A DNA stretch of 64,000 bases from Eublepharis macularius (lineage: Eukaryota; Chordata; Lepidosauria; Squamata; Eublepharidae), in contig NC_072802.1 of assembly GCF_028583425.1 (NCBI RefSeq), positions 18,857,926 through 18,921,925 of the forward strand, given 5' to 3'. The stretch's first letter is position 1. Each line of letters starts with the position of its first letter. The notes under the pieces were generated by a model, which saw only the letters and a program-made list of their open reading frames with translations, had not been told where the DNA came from and searched no databases. Made by a program: the position numbers and the translations under genes. This document shows positions 55,640 through 64,000 of the stretch, one piece after another.

Positions 55640-56302
55640 GTAAGTAAATTAGAGGATAATTAAGGCAGCTATCTTAATGCTCCATAGAACTGGGCCTAAG
55701 ATGCAAGGATTGAGAAGGTATCTGCACCAAGATTATGCAGGAGAAAAAAAATTGTTTACTGAGGCAAACAAAGTATAAAAGCTTTGGAAAATTAGCTCAG
55801 GGACAAAAAAAATCACATTCCTAGGGTCTGTATAATTAGGCAGAAATGAAGACGTACATTTATTCAAACACAATCATTATCACATAATAATCTGAGGCTC
55901 GGATAGACAAAGAAATGGGACTTATAGCTGAGATGTTTTGCCTTTTCTAAGCTTGCTCATTTTTTCAGTTGTGAGTTGCAAAGCCCCAGGTAGCCGCTGA
56001 CGACTGAAAGACTCACAGTTGCAGGAGATTTGTGATCCATCTTGAATAATGTGTAAACAGGAACTGCAATGCACATCTGGTGATTCTAGTCTGTGTCCCC
56101 ATGCTTAATGCCCCATGCTTAATGCCCAGATACTGGAATGAAAGTCCCAAATGAGTTTCTTACACTTGTGCGCCCAGATGTGACGTTCACAGTGTCATAA
56201 CTGAGGATCCAGCCTATTCTCTTTAATCTTCCTGTATTACTAAAAAGACCCCCTCCCCGAACCACAAAGTACTGCACTGCATGGCCTTCTTTTCTCTTTC
56301 AG
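55640..56302. other. Intron 3
   Basis: Short intron; no repeat or gene recognised. Confidence 0.6.
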
Positions 56303-56520
56303 AATCATTGCTTGTGCGATGGGCATGAAGCGTTATGTGGAGGCCAACATCTCTCTGAAGTCCCACACAACCATTAAATATTTCATGAAAATGTGGAGCA
56401 GCGTCAGCGACACCCTCATATTTATCTTCCTCGGCGTCTCCACCATCGGTGACAACCATGAATGGAGCTGGCCGTACATTTGCTTCACCGTCGTTTTCTG
56501 CCTTCTTTGGAGAGCACTAG
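56303..56520 (+). CDS. Na+/H+ exchanger exon 4
   Basis: The acceptor tttctctttcag ends at 56302; the donor g/gtatta is at 56521 (phase 1). The exon encodes [17 protein letters not shown], then [20 protein letters not shown] and [15 protein letters not shown], ending in LLWRALG. One residue stands out: family members usually read S-E-T-L-I-F-I-F, and here the acidic residue is Asp (S-D-T). The donor is weaker than the others at +4 to +6. Confidence 0.93.
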
Positions 56521-56604
56521 GTATTAAGAACGGGGAAAGATCTCCTTTGGGCAAGTTGCCAAATAAATAGATACATAAATAAATAAAAAATAAATGTTCA
56601 CCCT

Positions 56605-56746
56605 TAGTTGGGTATGGAAAACTGTTGGGAGTCACTAGATAAGGGAGTGGGGAAAGGATGGGGAAAATGTAATGGGGTGGAAAATGATAACGATTACCAT
56701 GTTTATGTTTGTTAACCCATCCAATAAAATTTTTTGAAAAATAAAT
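56605..56746 (+). mobile_element. Retroposed LINE 3' fragment with target duplication (L1-like)
   Basis: Flanked by the same ~17-bp word (aaataaatgttcaccct) at 56588-56604 and 56747-56763. The insert ends in 'aataaaattttttgaaaaat', an A-rich tail with a poly(A) signal. The length and tail fit a short 5'-truncated retroposition; the family is inferred only. Confidence 0.65.
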
Positions 56747-57266
56747 AAATAAATGTTCACCCTCCAAGCTGAAGGCTAACTGACCTGCATGATGCAGATT
56801 AAAATTATGCTAATATTTTCCTGCTTTTTAGAAACACTGTTTTACACTGTGGGATAAGCTTCACTGGCAATTTCACACTTCTGTAAAAAAAACTATTAAA
56901 CAGTCAGCATTCGAGTCTTAGGGGAGCATGATTATTCCGCCTGATATTTCAGTTGAATCCTTTCTAGGGGAACAAATATTTGTAGGGACTTACATGCCAA
57001 GGCTATATCTAGATCTTGTTTACCTGTGTTAATCCAGGTAAATACATTGTGCTGCTGTTGAACCCTCAGAAATGATAACCCAGAGACAGAGTTTCTTGGT
57101 GGTGGCTCCGCATCTTTGGAATGCCTTTTCTCTTGAGGTTCCTCTGCTGCCTCCCTGGTTTTTTAGCAGAAGACTAAAGTCTTTTAATTAAAGTGATTTC
57201 CCATCTGTTTCATGAGGGCATAACCAGACAATATGCTGGGTTAGGGTTTTATGGTATGACTACAAT

Positions 57267-57595
57267 CAGGGCTTTTTTTCTGGGAAAAGAGGTGGTGGAA
57301 CTCAAGGCCCGGATAGCCCAGGCAAGCCTGATCTGTCTGATTTCAGAAGCTAAGCAGGGTTGACCTTGGATAGTAATTGGATGGGAGACCTCCAGTAAAA
57401 ACTAGGGTTGCAGAGCCAGGTAATGGCAAACCACCTCTGTTAATCTCTTGCCTTGAAGACCTCACAATGACGTCACTTTGGGTCAGCTGGAACAAGACGG
57501 GAGTTTTTTAAAGTTTAAATTGCCCTCGGTGAAAACGGTCACATGGCCAGTGGCCCCGCCCCCTGATCTCCAGACAGAGGGGAGTTTCCCCTCTG
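57267..57595 (+). mobile_element. hAT-type MITE (CAGGGCTTTTTTC family) interrupted by a SINE
   Basis: Starts CAGGGCTTTTTTTCTGGG. Up to 'ggtggtggaactca' and again from 'cacaatgacgtcactttggg' it matches the uninterrupted copy at 60085-60318. The 5S SINE lies between. The right terminal repeat is not preserved. Confidence 0.8.
57308..57468 (+). mobile_element. 5S rRNA-derived SINE inside a MITE
   Basis: Has 'ttcagaagctaagcagggtt', 'attggatgggagacctcc' and 'taatggcaaaccacctctg'. It ends at 'cttgaagacctcacaatgac' where the MITE resumes. Being inside the MITE, it is the younger of the two. Confidence 0.88.
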
Positions 57596-57724
57596 CAATA
57601 AATAATAAATGAAATATTCATATGTAGGCAAGCACACCATGGTAGGGCTTATTTTTTCTTTAAGACTGCTGATTTAATTTTCCTTCATTCCCCATAATTT
57701 GCCATCCTTCTTCACTTCTTTTAG

Positions 57725-57921
57725 GAGTTCTTGTGCTGACGTTCATCATAAATCGATCACACATGAATACTGTGACCTCGAAGGACCAGTTCATTATTGC
57801 ATATGGTGGACTTCGAGGTGCCATCTGCTTCTCTCTTGTTTTCTTGCTCCCAAACTTGCCGAGAAAGAAGCTCTTCATTGCAGCCACAACAGTAGTTATC
57901 CTCTTCACTGTGTTCATACAG
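57725..57921 (+). CDS. Na+/H+ exchanger exon 5
   Basis: The acceptor ttcacttcttttag ends at 57724; the donor gtaaat is at 57922 (phase 0). The exon encodes [10 protein letters not shown], then [15 protein letters not shown], the highly conserved re-entrant loop with its Arg, and [16 protein letters not shown] followed by FTVFIQ. The loop before PRKKLF is two residues shorter than in NHE2 as I remember that protein, one of the features setting this gene apart. Confidence 0.95.
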
Positions 57922-58344
57922 GTAAATACAGGTGATAATTATTCTCCTCCTTTGGGTAGAAGCTTTATTGTTTTTAGAAGGGGTTGGTTACTCAATCTTG
58001 CCCAATTTCCCTTAGCAATGAATCCCTCGTCCCACATGGCATTTGTCTATGCATCTCCCATGAGTATCAGCATAGCCTTTTTGGATGCTTAAAGAGGACC
58101 CCCTTCCTTCTTCACCTGCAGAAAAACTGGTTGGAACCAATCCAATGTGCAGACTTTTTGAAGTGGTATACCTAGATTTTTGAAAAGTTATCTTGTAGAT
58201 TTGTACCCTTGCCTCTCCCTGCTCCATCTCATCAATGAGCTACAGTATAAATCACCTTAAAAACATGCCTACAAATCCCACAAATCTCCTGTTAGTTGAA
58301 AATTGGCTCCCAGAGTCACATTTGGTGAGGGTGAACACACAGAG

Positions 58345-58690
58345 AGTCTTCCTACATGAGACACCTCATTGTGTGTTCATCAAGTGTAGGGAGATGCAAT
58401 GTTAGCTGGGAAGTGTAGTTTAAAAAGACAGAGCTGGCAGAGATCACTCCTCAGCGAGTTTGTTAATTTCATCTTTGCCTCCTGGAAGGCTCTGTCAGCT
58501 TCAACTCTCTAGTCTAAAACTGTGTGGGATTGCAACCAGAGGGCACCGAGGAATGGAAATGGGCTGGAGCTGCCTTCCAGAGCCGAGCTTGGACCTGGAG
58601 AGGGAAATGGGCTGAAATTTCCCTTCAGGCATTTCACAGCCCCTTCACACAGCTCCCGTGTATAGCAAAGCCTTTGCCCTGCTGTTGGCT
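58345..58690. repeat. Inverted repeat arm 1 (intron 5)
   Basis: The reverse complement matches 61310-61520 plus 62536-62670, for example 'cattggagctgccttccagag'-type words (tggagctgccttccagag near 58563) and 'tttgcctcctggaaggctct' near 58473. Either a dispersed repeat in opposite orientation or a local inverted duplication. Confidence 0.8.
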
Positions 58691-60084
58691 CTGCCTTCCC
58701 GGCTATCATTGCATCTCCCAACATGTGTCAGATGTATCATGTAGAGAAACTCTGAGAAGTCATGGCTGGTGAAATGGTATGTTGACGCCTCCTCTGATAG
58801 CACCCTGGTTGGGTTGCACTCCAGGGCGCTCCAGAGACAAAAGCCTCTCTAGAAGCCATCTTGGAACTGGATGGAAGCAGCATTAGGGCCAGCAGAATCA
58901 CACCCTTCTGAATCCAGTGATGGATTTAGGAGGGCATAACTCCGCTTAGCGCGGCATTGTTGGGGGTGGATCCAGAGAAGCAAAGGTGCAATTTATACCA
59001 TTCCCTTTCCCTGATGCAGACCTGTTATTCCATTCCGGAGGGTCTCTTGCCCCCAGGAACAACATTTCAGGGAGATCCGCGGACTGCAGTGGGAGAAAGG
59101 GAAGCAGGAACGTTCTGTTCCACTGACAGAAGTGACTTCCACATGCGGAAAATTTAATCTGGATCCAACTCTTGATCTAGGAGGTGACAGAAAGTGCAAG
59201 CCACGCCCAGCAACTCCTGCAAAGTTGCTGTAGTGCCGATTTTGGTCCCCTAAATGTCTGCTTGGGTGGTGACACAGCCGTGGGTGGGAACCATTCACCA
59301 CTGCTGTGGGGCTACAGGGAAGAGACCTCCCTTATGAGTAACCACAATGAGGGTGAAGTAGAGATAAGGGGGAGTCTCGGAGTCTCTACACAATACATCT
59401 TACAGGGGGTTGCTTAAGAAAGTGTGTGGTCTTATATTCAAGTGTACTCTGTCTCCCTAGCAGTGCACGTGTGTCCACAACGGGAGAACAAATGCAAGAT
59501 ACTTCGCTTGAGCCTACTCATGTAAGATGTCTTGTGTCTAGTCTGCAGGCTCACAAATGAAGAAGCTGTCATCAAGAGGTGCTCAAGAGGATATTTATAG
59601 GGGATTTCATGGGGTGCTCATTTATGAACATTTCTAAATGGCTCAGTGTGTTATGTGTAATCACAGTTTGAAAGAGGCACCTCCTGCCTCTTTGTTTTAC
59701 CAGCAACATCAGGAAGTGGCAAAGCATACTGGAGGTTTTTGCCATTGGTGGCCAGAAATAAATTTCATGTTGCCACTAATGATCATATTTGTGGATTTCG
59801 GGATGTGCTTGGACATAAAGGATGCCTGAAACAAGACTGTTTTGTTGCGTTCTTGTGCCATCTGGTGGTTAAGATGAATCTAGCATGTGATATCAATGCA
59901 ATTTCATACATTTCTGGATGAGGTGGTTGTGATAGTGGTGTAGTTAAAGGGTTAGATTAGGATCAGGGAGATCTGTTGAAATCCTCCCTCTGCTAATGGG
60001 TCATCTCATTCAGTCACTTTTCTTTTCCATCACAGAGGGCAACTATAATGCTTCCTTCCTTAGAGGAAGGAATAACAATCTAAT
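58691..60084. other. Intron 5, no gene seen
   Basis: No recognised family. Short frames lack domains. Confidence 0.45.
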
Positions 60085-60318
60085 CAGGGCTTTTTTCTGG
60101 GAAAAGAGGTGGTGGAACTCAGGACTGCACAATGACGTCACTTTGGGTCAGCTGGAACAAGGGAGGAGTTTTTTAAAGTCTAAATCGCCCTTGGCAAAAA
60201 TGGTCACATGGCCGGTGGCCCCACCCCCTGATCTCCAGACAGAGGTGAGTTTAGATTGCCCTCCGTGCTGAGGCCACCGGCCATGTGTTCCACCGCGTTC
60301 AACTGAAAAAAAGCCCTG
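60085..60318 (+). mobile_element. hAT-type MITE (CAGGGCTTTTTTC family), complete
   Basis: Ends are CAGGGCTTTTTTCTGGG and GAAAAAAAGCCCTG. Perfect 8-bp target duplication AATCTAAT at 60077-60084 and 60319-60326. 234 bp; longer inside than the 13509 copy. Confidence 0.93.
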
Positions 60319-60672
60319 AATCTAATACATGAAATAGAAAGGGAGTTTAATACAAAACCAGCTGCTTTGCAACAAATCTCATGTTTTTCCACTTCTATTG
60401 AAAATGTTCAGAGCTAATTTTATATACCTAATCAACACAATGTGAAAATATTTTTGTTTTAAAATCTTTAGCTTTCACTTTGGCCAGTTGTTTGTCTTTT
60501 TCTGATTCTCCTCAGTCCTGGTATTTTGTTTTCTGTTGATCTTGATGATTTTCTTGAATGGCGCCACCCCAATGCAAGATATATAGAAAGTAGTTATTCT
60601 TGCCATTATTTTGCATTTTTAGAGAAATGGGTCCATTCTTCGTGGGTTATTTATTTTTCTCTTGCACCGCAG

Positions 60673-60762
60673 GGAATGACTATTCGTCCCCTTGTGGATT
60701 TGTTAGCTGTCACTAGAAAACAAGAAAGTGCCCCTACCGTTGGAGAACAAATTCATATCCGG
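60673..60762 (+). CDS. Na+/H+ exchanger exon 6 (end of membrane domain)
   Basis: Thirty codons between acceptor ttgcaccgcag and donor gtaagt, phase 0 on both sides. It encodes GMTIRPLVDLLAV, the last membrane helix and its exit, then TRKQESAPTVGEQIHIR. The first part is the NHE1-type sequence, and the basic segment after it begins the cofactor-binding juxtamembrane region. The exon sits between the arms of an inverted repeat (58345-58690 and 61310-62670). Confidence 0.93.
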
Positions 60763-61309
60763 GTAAGTGCTCGTATATTGAAGGGCCATAGGAAGTGTTG
60801 GCGAAGTACTTATGCAGCAGTCAGAAGTGTAAAATTCTAGACAACCTCCTTGAAACAGTTGTGGGAGAAAAAGGTGTTTCTGGTCCTTAGATATTGATTC
60901 ACACTGTTAGAGGCATCCCTTGAGCCCATTGTTACTAAGATGTTAGAATACTGAAGGAAAAGGGTGGACTGTGCCACTTCAGGCTTCTCAATGGACCAGG
61001 AATGCCATTTTTCTATGCTCCTTCATATGAAATAGTCTGTGCAAATTAAAAAGAAAATTAGTGCATTGGGAAGAAAGGTAGCCCAATCCACAGCATGCGG
61101 TTCTACTTGCAGTGCAGGTTTTTTCCCCATAGAGGAGCATTCATGAGTGGTATCCCTCACCTGCAGTTTGAAATGGTACAGTCCATTCCACCACTTTAAA
61201 ACTCTGCCACCTCAGTCTGTTGCATATGTAAACCAGTGTATGGACTGTAGAGTGAATGAATGCTTTTGGCATCCATAATTTTGTCCCTAAACTTAAAAGC
61301 ATGCACAGA

Positions 61310-61520
61310 ACCGGCGGCAGGGCAAAGGCTTTGCTATACACTGGAGCTGTGTGAGGGGCTGTGAAATGCCAGAAGGGAAACTTCAGCCTATTCTAACCTC
61401 TCCAGGTCCAAGCCTGGCTCTGGAAGGCAGCTCCAGCCCGTTTCCATTCCTGGCTGATCTCTGGTTCTGAACTTCTGATCCCACACAGATTTAGAATGGA
61501 GAGGTGAAAATGACAGAGCC
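61310..61520. repeat. Inverted repeat arm 2, left part (intron 6)
   Basis: Matches arm 1 in reverse complement: 'cagggcaaaggctttgctat', 'ggctctggaaggcagctcc' and 'gatcccacacagattta'. It is cut at 61520 by the insertion that follows. Confidence 0.8.
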
Positions 61521-62535
61521 TGTAACGAAATGGTTTCCAGGGGTGAAATGAGTGCCAGTTGCTGTTATCCTGTCTTTAAAGAAAGGGGAGGAGATGTTCC
61601 TCATGAGGTCTGATGGGCTGTGGGGCCAGGGAGGGGCCTGCAGGAGTCTGGGTGTGGGACGCCCTTCTTCGTGGACTACAACTCCCAGCTGCCCCCGGGC
61701 CAAGAAAGTGCGGGAAAAATAAGAGGTGGAGCTGGAATGGAGAGACTCAGCCGATCCTGAGGGGGAAAACGTCAGTTAGTCTCCTTCTTGGTTGAAGAAG
61801 GAGAAGCTCCTGCTGCTGGGTGAAACCCGGGTGCCTGGGCCCTAAATGTGGAGGGCCTGGGAGGCAGCAGAAAGGGAATAAAGAGAGTCACTCTTCTTGG
61901 TTGAAAAAGGAGAGGCTCCTGCTGCTGGGTGAAACCCGGGTGCCTGGGCCCTAAGTGTGGAGGGCCTGGGAGGCAGCAGAAAGGAAATAAAAGGTGAACC
62001 TTCCCTCAGACCCCCCCCCCCCCCGCCCCTTAAGGTAGAGTAGGGAACAGTGTGGTAGGGAAAGCAGACGGCGGTTCTCTTCAGTTTGATTTTCTGCCCT
62101 ATGAGTTCTGAACAGGGGGGTCTACCCCTATGTGTTGTGCCTTTACCTGCTTGTATATAGTGCTCTGTATATAGTTAATAAATTATACTTTTTTGGAATA
62201 TAAAGGACCTTGTGGTGCTCTGACTACGTAAGCTCCCCCACTTGGCACGCTACAGGGAGGGAGGGAGCCCAAGAGAACCTGATCAGGCCAGACCTTGGTG
62301 GGTTGCCAATTCTCCAGGGCCCACCCAAAGATTGGGGAATTCCCTTCCCAGTAGGGAAAGTCAGCCCGAGGGGTCTCACTGCCCCTCAGTCAGGCGGTGT
62401 ACAATTCAGTGAGTGGTGGCAGCGACGAAGAAGGTGAGCCATGCCCACCAGGGATGGTGGGAGGCGGATAGCGGGGCTAGCAGGCCATTGACGGTGGCTC
62501 AGTTGCCCGGACTGAGAGCCAACGCCCGTTCCGCC
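61521..62535 (+). mobile_element. LTR-like insertion splitting the inverted repeat (fossil)
   Basis: About 1,015 bp, starting TGTAACGAAATGG, bounded by acagagcc on both sides (ends at 61520; 62536-62543). The arm-1 copy shows the uninterrupted site, so this is a true insertion. Inside are 'gtatatagttaataaattat' and a U5-like GC-rich part, as in an LTR. It may be a solo LTR, or an LTR with some internal leader ('gtggtggcagcgac'). Family and exact right end are uncertain. Confidence 0.5.
61784..62000 (+). repeat. Tandem duplication, ~109-bp unit, two copies
   Basis: The unit starts 'cttcttggttgaa' and runs through 'tgaaacccgggtgcctgggc' to 'gggaggcagcagaaagg'. It lies within the LTR-like insertion, as promoter-region repeats often do. 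Confidence 0.85.
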
Positions 62536-62670
62536 ACAGAGCCTTCCAGGAGGCAAAGATGAAATTAACAAACCTGAGGAGCAATCTCTGCTCTGTCTTT
62601 TTAAACCACACTGCCCAGCTAACGTGTCTCCCCACACTTGACAAACACGTGCAGAGGTGTCTTGTGTAGA
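62536..62670. repeat. Inverted repeat arm 2, right part
   Basis: Continues arm 2 after the insertion: 'ccttccaggaggcaaagatg', 'aaattaacaaacctgagg' and 'cacacttgacaaacacgtg', all found inverted in 58345-58490. Confidence 0.8.
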
Positions 62671-63728
62671 GAGAGAGTGAGTTGAAACAACTAGTTTCCT
62701 CTTTTCTTTCCTGCCTAGGCCCTCACTACATTAAATCTTTTCTATTGTCCCAAGCCTTTATGGGGGAAACTAGGAGTTACAATAAAGGCTGCTTCCACAT
62801 GGGTCTCTCCCCAAAACTACAGCATGGCTCATATGGGAAAATAAAGAAGCCATTTAAAGGGCCAAGGGAGATGAAGAAAGACGGAGCTTAGCTGTTTCAT
62901 TTTGACAATGAAGCTTAGCTCCACCTAATTCCATGTTGATGCTCTGCCTACCCCCTAACTCCCCCCCCCCCGCAATTTCTTCTTTGAACCAGATCAAGGG
63001 AGGTTTTGCTGTGATCTGATTGAAAGGGGGAAGCCATGGGAAGCCCATAGGTGATAGCTGGAATGAGCATGGCATAGTGTGGATGCTACCATTTAAATTG
63101 CAGGCTTTCTGCAATCCATGCTGTGAAAAGTCCCCAAGTGGAAGCAGCCATACTACCACTGAAAATGGCAATGATGTGTCGAAGTGCCTCCTTTCCACTG
63201 GATCATCTGCTACCATTTGTGATGTTGTGATGCTATGCATTTCCTCAGCCCCTTTTCAACAGCAGTCAGAGATGTGGTCAGAAATGAGGACGTGTACAAT
63301 GTCAGAACACAAATAAGTTTACTTGTTAAGGAGGTGAGGAGAGGAACTAGACCAGTGGCTGCCATTTTCCATGGCAGGCGAGTCTATTCTCGAGTTCCAA
63401 CCTAATGTTTAACTGTTAATTCTGGTATAGTTGGGAGAGGAATGTTCATGTCAACATGTTTCAACAATTTTTGTTGCCTGTTTTTAGTTTTATCACACCT
63501 ACAGCAGATTTTTTACAGCACTTAAAAAGTTTCATAAATGAAGAAATATTTGCAGATTAAATGGAGAATTGTGTAGGGAGCTCCCCTTGACTTTACTGGA
63601 GATACACACCTTACCTAAAAAAAGTGCTGATCTTTCAACTGTGGGCTTCTGATACTATCTTTCCAAGTTCATCCTTTCTGCAATAAAACTACATCTGTGC
63701 ATTACAAAAATCCTTTCTCTCTGTTCAG
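62671..63728. other. Intron 6 remainder
   Basis: No recognised family. A C-run lies near 62962. The 3' end provides the pyrimidine tract of exon 7. Confidence 0.5.
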
Positions 63729-63799
63729 TTCTTGGACCATTTGTTGGCTGGCATAGAAGATATATCGGGACACTGGGGACAGTATTACTGGAAAGACAA
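63729..63799 (+). CDS. Na+/H+ exchanger exon 7 (start of regulatory tail)
   Basis: The acceptor tctctctgttcag ends at 63728; the donor gtaagg is at 63800 and splits a Lys codon (phase 2). The exon encodes [12 protein letters not shown] and [12 protein letters not shown], matching the CHP-binding and adjoining segment of NHE1 (FLDHLLTGIEDICGHYG...WKDK). The following exon lies beyond the window. Confidence 0.93.
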
Positions 63800-64000
63800 G
63801 TAAGGATTTGCTAAAAATACAAGTCTCTACATGTTCAGAGTGAGGGAGAAAAGACACCTGGGAGTCAGATTTCTGTTTCTCACTAGGGACAGCTTGGTAT
63901 CACTCATCTCCGTGTCCCAAGCAGATAACTGTTGCATACAAAAAGCTTTTTCCTTTTCTTCATTTCTTTTTCATCAAATACAAAAGGTAGGGCTGCATTG

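Larger units (their letters stand above)
45250..63799 (+). other. Na+/H+ exchanger gene, SLC9A1/2/4 group, 5' seven coding exons (3' end outside window)
   Basis: The gene encodes a plasma-membrane antiporter that swaps external Na+ for internal H+. Seven exons splice in frame with GT/AG borders and phases 1, 0, 2, 1, 0, 0, 2; introns are about 8153, 1275, 663, 1204, 2751 and 2966 bp. The joined product (about 520 residues) runs from a signal-like N terminus through the transmembrane exchanger domain to the start of the cytoplasmic tail that binds CHP-type cofactors in this family. The membrane domain agrees best with NHE2 ([39 protein letters not shown]), while the tail start ([25 protein letters not shown]) looks like NHE1. 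It is probably an NHE2-related paralogue rather than a straight SLC9A2 orthologue. No in-frame stop or frame break is seen. The remaining tail exons lie to the right. Confidence 0.9.

Noticed and set aside
45250-63799. Naming the exchanger SLC9A1 or SLC9A2 outright
   Set aside because: Residue agreement is split between NHE2 (membrane domain) and NHE1 (tail start); without a tree or synteny the exact paralogue is open.

Overview
The window is vertebrate nuclear DNA, almost certainly from a squamate reptile. The evidence is the repeat landscape: 5S rRNA-headed SINEs, tRNA-headed SINEs, CR1- and L2-type LINE ends, a Penelope-like GIY-YIG endonuclease fragment, several hAT-type MITE families with 8-bp target duplications, and a Gypsy-like LTR element. 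There is no operon structure, and most short ORFs are chance or repeat-derived. The species cannot be named from the sequence.

The only host gene I can support lies on the + strand from about 45.25 kb to beyond the right edge. Seven exons (45250-45496, 53650-54113, 55389-55639, 56303-56520, 57725-57921, 60673-60762, 63729-63799) join in frame with GT/AG signals. They encode the signal region, most of the membrane domain and the start of the cytoplasmic regulatory tail of a plasma-membrane Na+/H+ exchanger of the SLC9A1/2/4 group. The membrane domain reads most like NHE2. The start of the tail reads more like NHE1. Remaining tail exons lie outside the window. Intron 1 carries a nested LTR/Penelope insertion, intron 4 a SINE inside a MITE, and introns 5-6 an inverted repeat around exon 6.

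The first 45 kb is intergenic. Its main feature is a pair of related blocks. Copy 1 (about 7.37-12.37 kb) and copy 2 (about 13.36-32.49 kb) share left and right flanks but differ greatly in the satellite between them: about 1.7 kb in copy 1 and about 14.6 kb in copy 2. The satellite has a 94-bp monomer made of two related halves, each holding a dyad (GGGAGCTG-N9-CAGCTCCC and GAGCTG-N9-CAGCTC). In copy 2 it is organised into a higher-order repeat of 2,938 bp, present about four times with near-identical copies. That repeat unit also contains two non-satellite passengers, one of which is a copied piece of the array's own left flank. This hairpin-rich, higher-order satellite and its duplicated shoulders are the most unusual content of the window.

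The rest (0-7 kb, 32.5-45 kb and the introns) is ordinary intergenic or intronic DNA dense in degraded retroposons and MITEs, plus a 194-bp tandem repeat (36.37-37.32 kb) and microsatellites. Family names for repeats come from recognition of motifs and known consensus patterns; no database search was possible.
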